Source: Paulownia fortunei
Lineage: Eukaryota > Streptophyta > Magnoliopsida > Lamiales > Paulowniaceae
Direction: 5' to 3'
NCBI GenBank assembly: GCA_019321725.1
Contig: CM033109.1
Coordinates: 10,261,993 to 10,325,992, forward strand
Length of the DNA stretch: 64,000 bases
Below, one piece after another: positions 59,785 to 64,000 of the stretch. The notes below the pieces were generated by a model. The model saw only the letters and a list, made by a program, of their open reading frames with translations. It had not been told where the DNA came from and did not search any database. Within the stretch, counting starts at the first letter, position 1, and each line of letters opens with the position of its first letter. Made by a program: the position numbers and the translations under genes.

Positions 59785-60322
59785 TCAAACCTGTCGTGCT
59801 TTTACAAGCCTCAAACTTATCCCTTGATAAAGATTTCGTAAACATGTCTGCATCATTTTCATCAGTGTAAATTTATCAAACACCATCAATTTTTTATCCA
59901 ACACGTCTCGAATCCAATGGTATCTCACATTAATATGTTTTGATTTTGAGTGAAAAGTGAAATTTTTACTCAAGTGAATCCAATTCTGACTGTCACAGTA
60001 GAGTGTGTACTTTTCTTGCTTCAAGTCTAATTCATGAAGAAATCTCTTCAACCACAACATCTCCTTGCATGCTTCAGTTACTGTAATATATTCTGCCTCC
60101 ATTGTATATATTGCCACACATTTTTTAAGTTTTGACTGCCAAGAGATAGCTACCCCTACAAATTTCATTAGGTATCCGGATATGGATTTTCTAGAATCAA
60201 CATTACTAGTCATGTCTGCATCTGTGAATCTATCTAATATAGTTTGGCAATCACCAAACTTTAGGCAAACTTTGGAAGTATCTTTCAAATACCGAAATAT
60301 CCATTTCACTGCAAATCAGTGA
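59785..60322 (-). pseudogene. Copia RNase H, element C
   Basis: Minus-strand frame of 174 residues: WIFRYLKDTS, FTDADM.SN.DSRKS.SGY, TMEAEYITVTEA, YCDSQNWIHLSKN and SKHI.VRYHWIRD. Core residues are largely kept. The upstream junction to RT is broken near 60322-60383. Confidence 0.82.
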
Positions 60323-60382
60323 TCTTTTCCAGGGTTAGAGAGAAATCAACTAACAACACAAACTGCATGAGCAATCTCAGGT

Positions 60383-61110
60383 CTAGTACATACCATAGCA
60401 TACATTAAACTGCCAAGCATATGGTACATTTTTCATTTCTTTCTTATCTTTCTCACTCGTGGGACATTGTGCCAAACTGAGTTTGAAATAACCTGCAAGT
60501 GGAGTGCTGACTGTCTTTGAATTATTCATGTTGAATCTTTCAAGAACTTTTTCAATATACTTTTCTTGAGATAACCACAACTTTCTATTTATCATCTCTC
60601 TCTAGATTTTCATCCCGAGAATTTGCTTAACTAATCCTAAATCTTTCATTGCGAAAGACTTGATGAGCTCTTTCTTCAACTTATCAATCTTACTACATCA
60701 TGACCTACAATCAACATGTCATCCACATGCAATAACAATATGATAAAGTCATCATCAGAGAATTTCTTAAAGAAGACACAGTGATTGGAGCTGGTTCTCT
60801 TGTAGCCATGATCAAACATGAAAGAGTTGAATTTCTTGTACCGCTGTCTTGAGGCTTGTTTCAAGCCGTACAAGCTCTTTTTTAACTTGCACACCAGGTT
60901 TTCCTTACCTTTGACTTTGAATCCCTCTGGTTGCCCCATGTAAATTTCTTCATTCAAATCTCCATGAAAAAATGCAGTCTTTACATCAAGTTGTTCAATC
61001 TCCAGGTCCAAGCTAGTAGTAATTTCAAAAACAACTCTGATTGAAGACATCTTCACCACATGTGAGAAAAATTCATTAAAATCAATACCATTTTTTATGA
61101 TTGAATCCCT
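60383..61110 (-). pseudogene. Copia reverse transcriptase, element C
   Basis: 61059-60676 reads EQLDVKTAFFHGDLNEEIYM, SLYGLKQASRQRY and LLHVDDMLIVG; the active site is HVDD, so both aspartates remain. The frame then breaks and resumes as LWLSQEKYIEKVLERFNM (60595-60383). Frameshifts make it non-functional. Confidence 0.82.
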
Positions 61111-61547
61111 TCACAACCAGTCTCACTTTGTACCTTGGTTTTGAGTTATGCTTGTCAGCTTTTAGCCTATACAACTATCTATTTTTTCAGTATTTTCTTG
61201 TATTTTGGCAACTTTACAAGCTCATAGGTGTGATTTGCTTGTACGGATTTCATCTCTTCCTTCATGGCCTCCAACCACTTCTCTTTCTAATTATGTGATA
61301 TAACCTCTGTGAAATTTTCTGGTTCTCCCCAATCAGTGAGCATTACATACTCATGTGGACTATATCTGGTAGAAAGTTGTCTTTATCTGGTGGGCCTTCT
61401 AACCATTACCTCTAGTGGTGGAACTGGAGAATCATCACCAACCTATGTAGATAGTGTGAGATCCCGTACATCTCCATCGTAATTTTGAGCCGTAGGCGAA
61501 GAAACTGGATCTAAGTCATCAGGAACATATGGGTTGGACTCAAATTT

Positions 61548-62400
61548 CTATTTGGCATCATCAATTATCTGATCCTCAAGGAAAATGACATCCTTGTTTT
61601 TGATGACTTTTCTATTAGTTGGGTCCCGTAATCTGTAGCCAAACTCTTCATAACCATAGCCCAAGAAAATGCATGGTTTGGTTTTGTCATCAAGTTTGGA
61701 TCTTTCATCTTTCAGAATGTGTACAAATGCCCTACAACCAAACACTCTCAAGTGTTTATTTGAAACATCTTTCCCTGTCCAAACTTTATCAGGGATATAA
61801 CCATCCGAAGGAGTTGATGGAGAAAGGTTGATTAGATCAACTGTAGTCCTTATTGCTTTATCTTAAAAAGATTTAGACAATTTAGAATGCGATAGCATAT
61901 ATTTGATTCTTTCACAAATTATCCCATTCATCCTCTTTTCCACACCATTATATTGAGGAGTCTTTAGGATGCTCTTTTCAAGCCTAATACCAAGATCCCT
62001 GCAATGTTGCTCAAATGGACCTTCGTATTAACCACCATTATCTGCACGAATGCACTTCAACTTCCTTCCCATTTCTCTTTCAATCTTTGCTTGGAAATAC
62101 TAAAAGATCTATAGAGTTTGATCTTTAGATTTCACAGCAAAGCACCAGACTTTTCTAGAGAAATCATCAATAAATATAACAAAGAACAAAACACCACCAA
62201 GAGTTGTATCTTTCATGAAACGCAAATCAGTATGCACCAAATCTAAATGATGAGATTTTCTAGATGGAGAAAAACTCTTAAATGCAACCCTGTGTTGTTT
62301 TCCAGTCAGATAATCAACACAGGTTTGTAGGTGCATATTTGTTACCTCAGGGAGGAGTTTTTCATAGCCAAAAATTCCAAGGCTTTCTAACTCAAGAGTC
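61548..62400 (-). pseudogene. Copia pre-integrase and integrase, element C
   Basis: 62336-62109 reads CVDYLTGKQHRVAF, HLDLVHTDL (first Asp present in HTD) and FIDDFSRKVW. Later fragments lead to RVFGCRAFVH and CIFLGYGYEEFGYRL in 61751-61548, the integrase C-terminal domain. Stops and frameshifts lie between them. Confidence 0.8.
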
Positions 62401-62534
62401 TAAACCTTTTATGCAACAACTCAATGGAGGAATTTTTAACAATTGCATTAAGCTCTCCATTCGATTTTTATTACGTAATTATTTCTACAATGTGAGAACT
62501 ATAATGTTTTATCTATCCATTTACATCTATATAA

Positions 62535-64000
62535 TTTATGTGCATTGTAACACCCCCAACACTAAATATAGATATTGGTATAACAATAATTTTGACAAGG
62601 TAGCACATGTGTGTATATATATTTACTTTTGTCAAATGTAGCACTTTGAAAAACAGTAAAGTATTTTGTCGCATATAACCCTGTATATAGAAAAATCACT
62701 ATTTATATAAAAATACAACACCCAGCACAATCACGCTATTCTCAGGCTGATTTACTATCAAATTTTAAGAGTTATATAGGACACAATATCCCAAAATTAT
62801 AATACAATAGACTCAAAAATAAAAATAATAATCTTTACTTGCGGAAGAAGTAAGGATATTTTGCATCTTGTAACCCTTTATATAATAATCTTTACTTGTG
62901 GAAGAAGTAAGAATATGCCTACAACAGAACCCTGTAAGTTGTTATCCATGTACAGTGATCCTCAAAAGCTCGTAGGAGCTCCAACAACTAGCCCGGTAAA
63001 CCTTAGAGCCTTAGGTATTACCATGTTTACCTATAATTTATGAACTAAGTGAGCTAACACTCAATAAGTGAAAATCATGCATACTGAAGAGATAATCCAA
63101 CATATATGCGATGTATTTCTAGGAGATCATGATAAAAATGCAAACTCATGCATCAAAAATAGTTTATTCAAAGTTATTTTCCATCATTAGGCCCTTGCCC
63201 CACCTACTATATACCAGATAGAGCTCTCAACAATATCAATAATCACATGGCCATAAACAAATCGACACAGTCCAGGTCCATCTCCTGGGATCACCAGAGG
63301 TCTACCCTCTATCCTCCTTCAGAAGTCTTCCCATCAACAGCATCGATAAGGGCACAGTCAAGTGGTCCACCCTATCGCGACCACTAGAGTTACACCCCTA
63401 TGATCCTCCGAAAAGTAATATTCACGAAACCCCAAAATATCATATAAATAAGCCACACAGGCCTCGGTACACTAGTAGTGGCCAACCAAAATATTTTCTT
63501 TCTGAAAATAATGTTATGCATGTAAAATCTCAACTGTGGGCACGTGTAAATGTTGATGAATGACATGTTTAATGATACAATAGATCCCATGTCCCATCAT
63601 TCAAGAAATATATGCACTATAAGATATTTATAATACTCATAATATACTCATCAAGACACAAGGATCACATGTAATATAAATAAGGCAAGAAATATTATAC
63701 CCATACATTGTAGTTGCAAATAGATTTTCACTTACCTTTGATCGGTTGTGTGCTACTTCTAGGTTTTTTAAGTATTACTCCCCAACCCTAGATGTGAAAT
63801 AATCTGTAAAAATACAAGATATCAATCACCATCCTCAATTAACAATTTCATTATACCTAATGTAGTATAAAGATCTTGAATCTCAATTTAACTAAACAAC
63901 CTTACCACTTATAAACTATAACCGAATACAATCTTCTACGAATCTTTGTTCCACATCCTAAATGTAATACTAACCTCACTTAATTGATGTATTATAACTC
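62535..64000 (-). mobile_element. Gypsy chromovirus-like LTR/leader remnant, cut by the window end
   Basis: The left edge has GTAACACCCCCAAC, and the interior carries words usual in plant Tekay/Del-type LTRs read on the minus strand, such as TTATTGAGTGTTAGCTCACT (63042-63067 region). A short tandem duplication with AATAATCTTTACTTG lies at 62827-62915. No coding domain occurs before the window ends, and assignment rests on general resemblance. Confidence 0.4.

Larger units (their letters stand above)
59187..62400 (-). mobile_element. Degraded, 5'-truncated Tork/Tnt1-like Copia (element C)
   Basis: On the minus strand, pre-integrase and integrase (62400-61548), RT (61110-60383), RNase H (60322-59785), a polypurine tract AAGGGGGA (59757-59764) and a 3' LTR (59187-59754) are present. 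Gag, protease and the 5' LTR are absent. The domains resemble the Tnt1-like element at 8368-13583 but are more decayed. Confidence 0.8.

Overview
The window is plant nuclear DNA, almost certainly from a eudicot. It is AT-rich and gene-poor, and most of it is nested LTR retrotransposon debris (Ty1/Copia and Ty3/Gypsy), MITE-like elements and short satellite-like arrays. The only intact host gene is a PADRE/DUF4228-type gene, present as two identical copies. I saw no bacterial operons, CRISPR arrays, rRNA or tRNA genes.

The main feature is a very large imperfect palindrome centred on a 100-base gap (24292-24391). Left arm 2243-24291 is repeated in reverse complement as 24392-41250. In the inner 10.5 kb (13768-24291 against 24392-34915) paired positions always sum to 48683, and I found no mismatch or indel where I compared them. 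Farther out the arms differ by a few percent, but a second stretch of about 1.8 kb (5329-7115 against 36349-38135) again shows no mismatch. The left arm also carries a 5.2 kb Tnt1-like Copia element (8368-13583) with a 5-base target duplication; the right arm has the empty site near 35095. This mosaic fits either a true palindrome homogenised by gene conversion, or two haplotype copies joined head to head during scaffolding. The two contigs stop at exactly complementary bases on either side of the gap, so the assembly must be tested before any biological reading.

Layout. 1-5274: degraded Copia on the minus strand, broken by a solo Gypsy TAT-like LTR (689-2038), a deletion (near 2215-2242) and a 9-base-TSD MITE (2725-2945). 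5275-8362: non-coding. 8368-13583: young but disabled Tnt1-like Copia. 15500-19601: old, pol-less LTR element (LARD-like) with internal tandem repeats. 20355-20922: TATA box and PADRE gene. 20923-24291: AT-rich. 24392-41250: mirror image of these, including a second PADRE gene (27761-28216), so the two genes point at each other. 38190-41895: right-arm partner of the degraded Copia. 42096-42323: a compact run of five hairpins, followed by a pyrimidine tract and a very AT-rich kilobase. 43740-51702: another degraded Copia (minus) whose gag is split by a second LTR-like insertion. 51703-56275: AT-rich sequence with a likely two-exon RRM-like gene fragment (54619-55380). 56276-56812: tandem repeat of about 112 bp. 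57030-58540: TAT-like LTR remnant. 59187-62400: third degraded Copia (minus). 62535-64000: Gypsy chromovirus-like LTR remnant running off the window.

No multigene pathway is encoded. All retroelement reading frames carry stops, frameshifts or lost catalytic residues. Percent identities and repeat boundaries were read by eye and are approximate.
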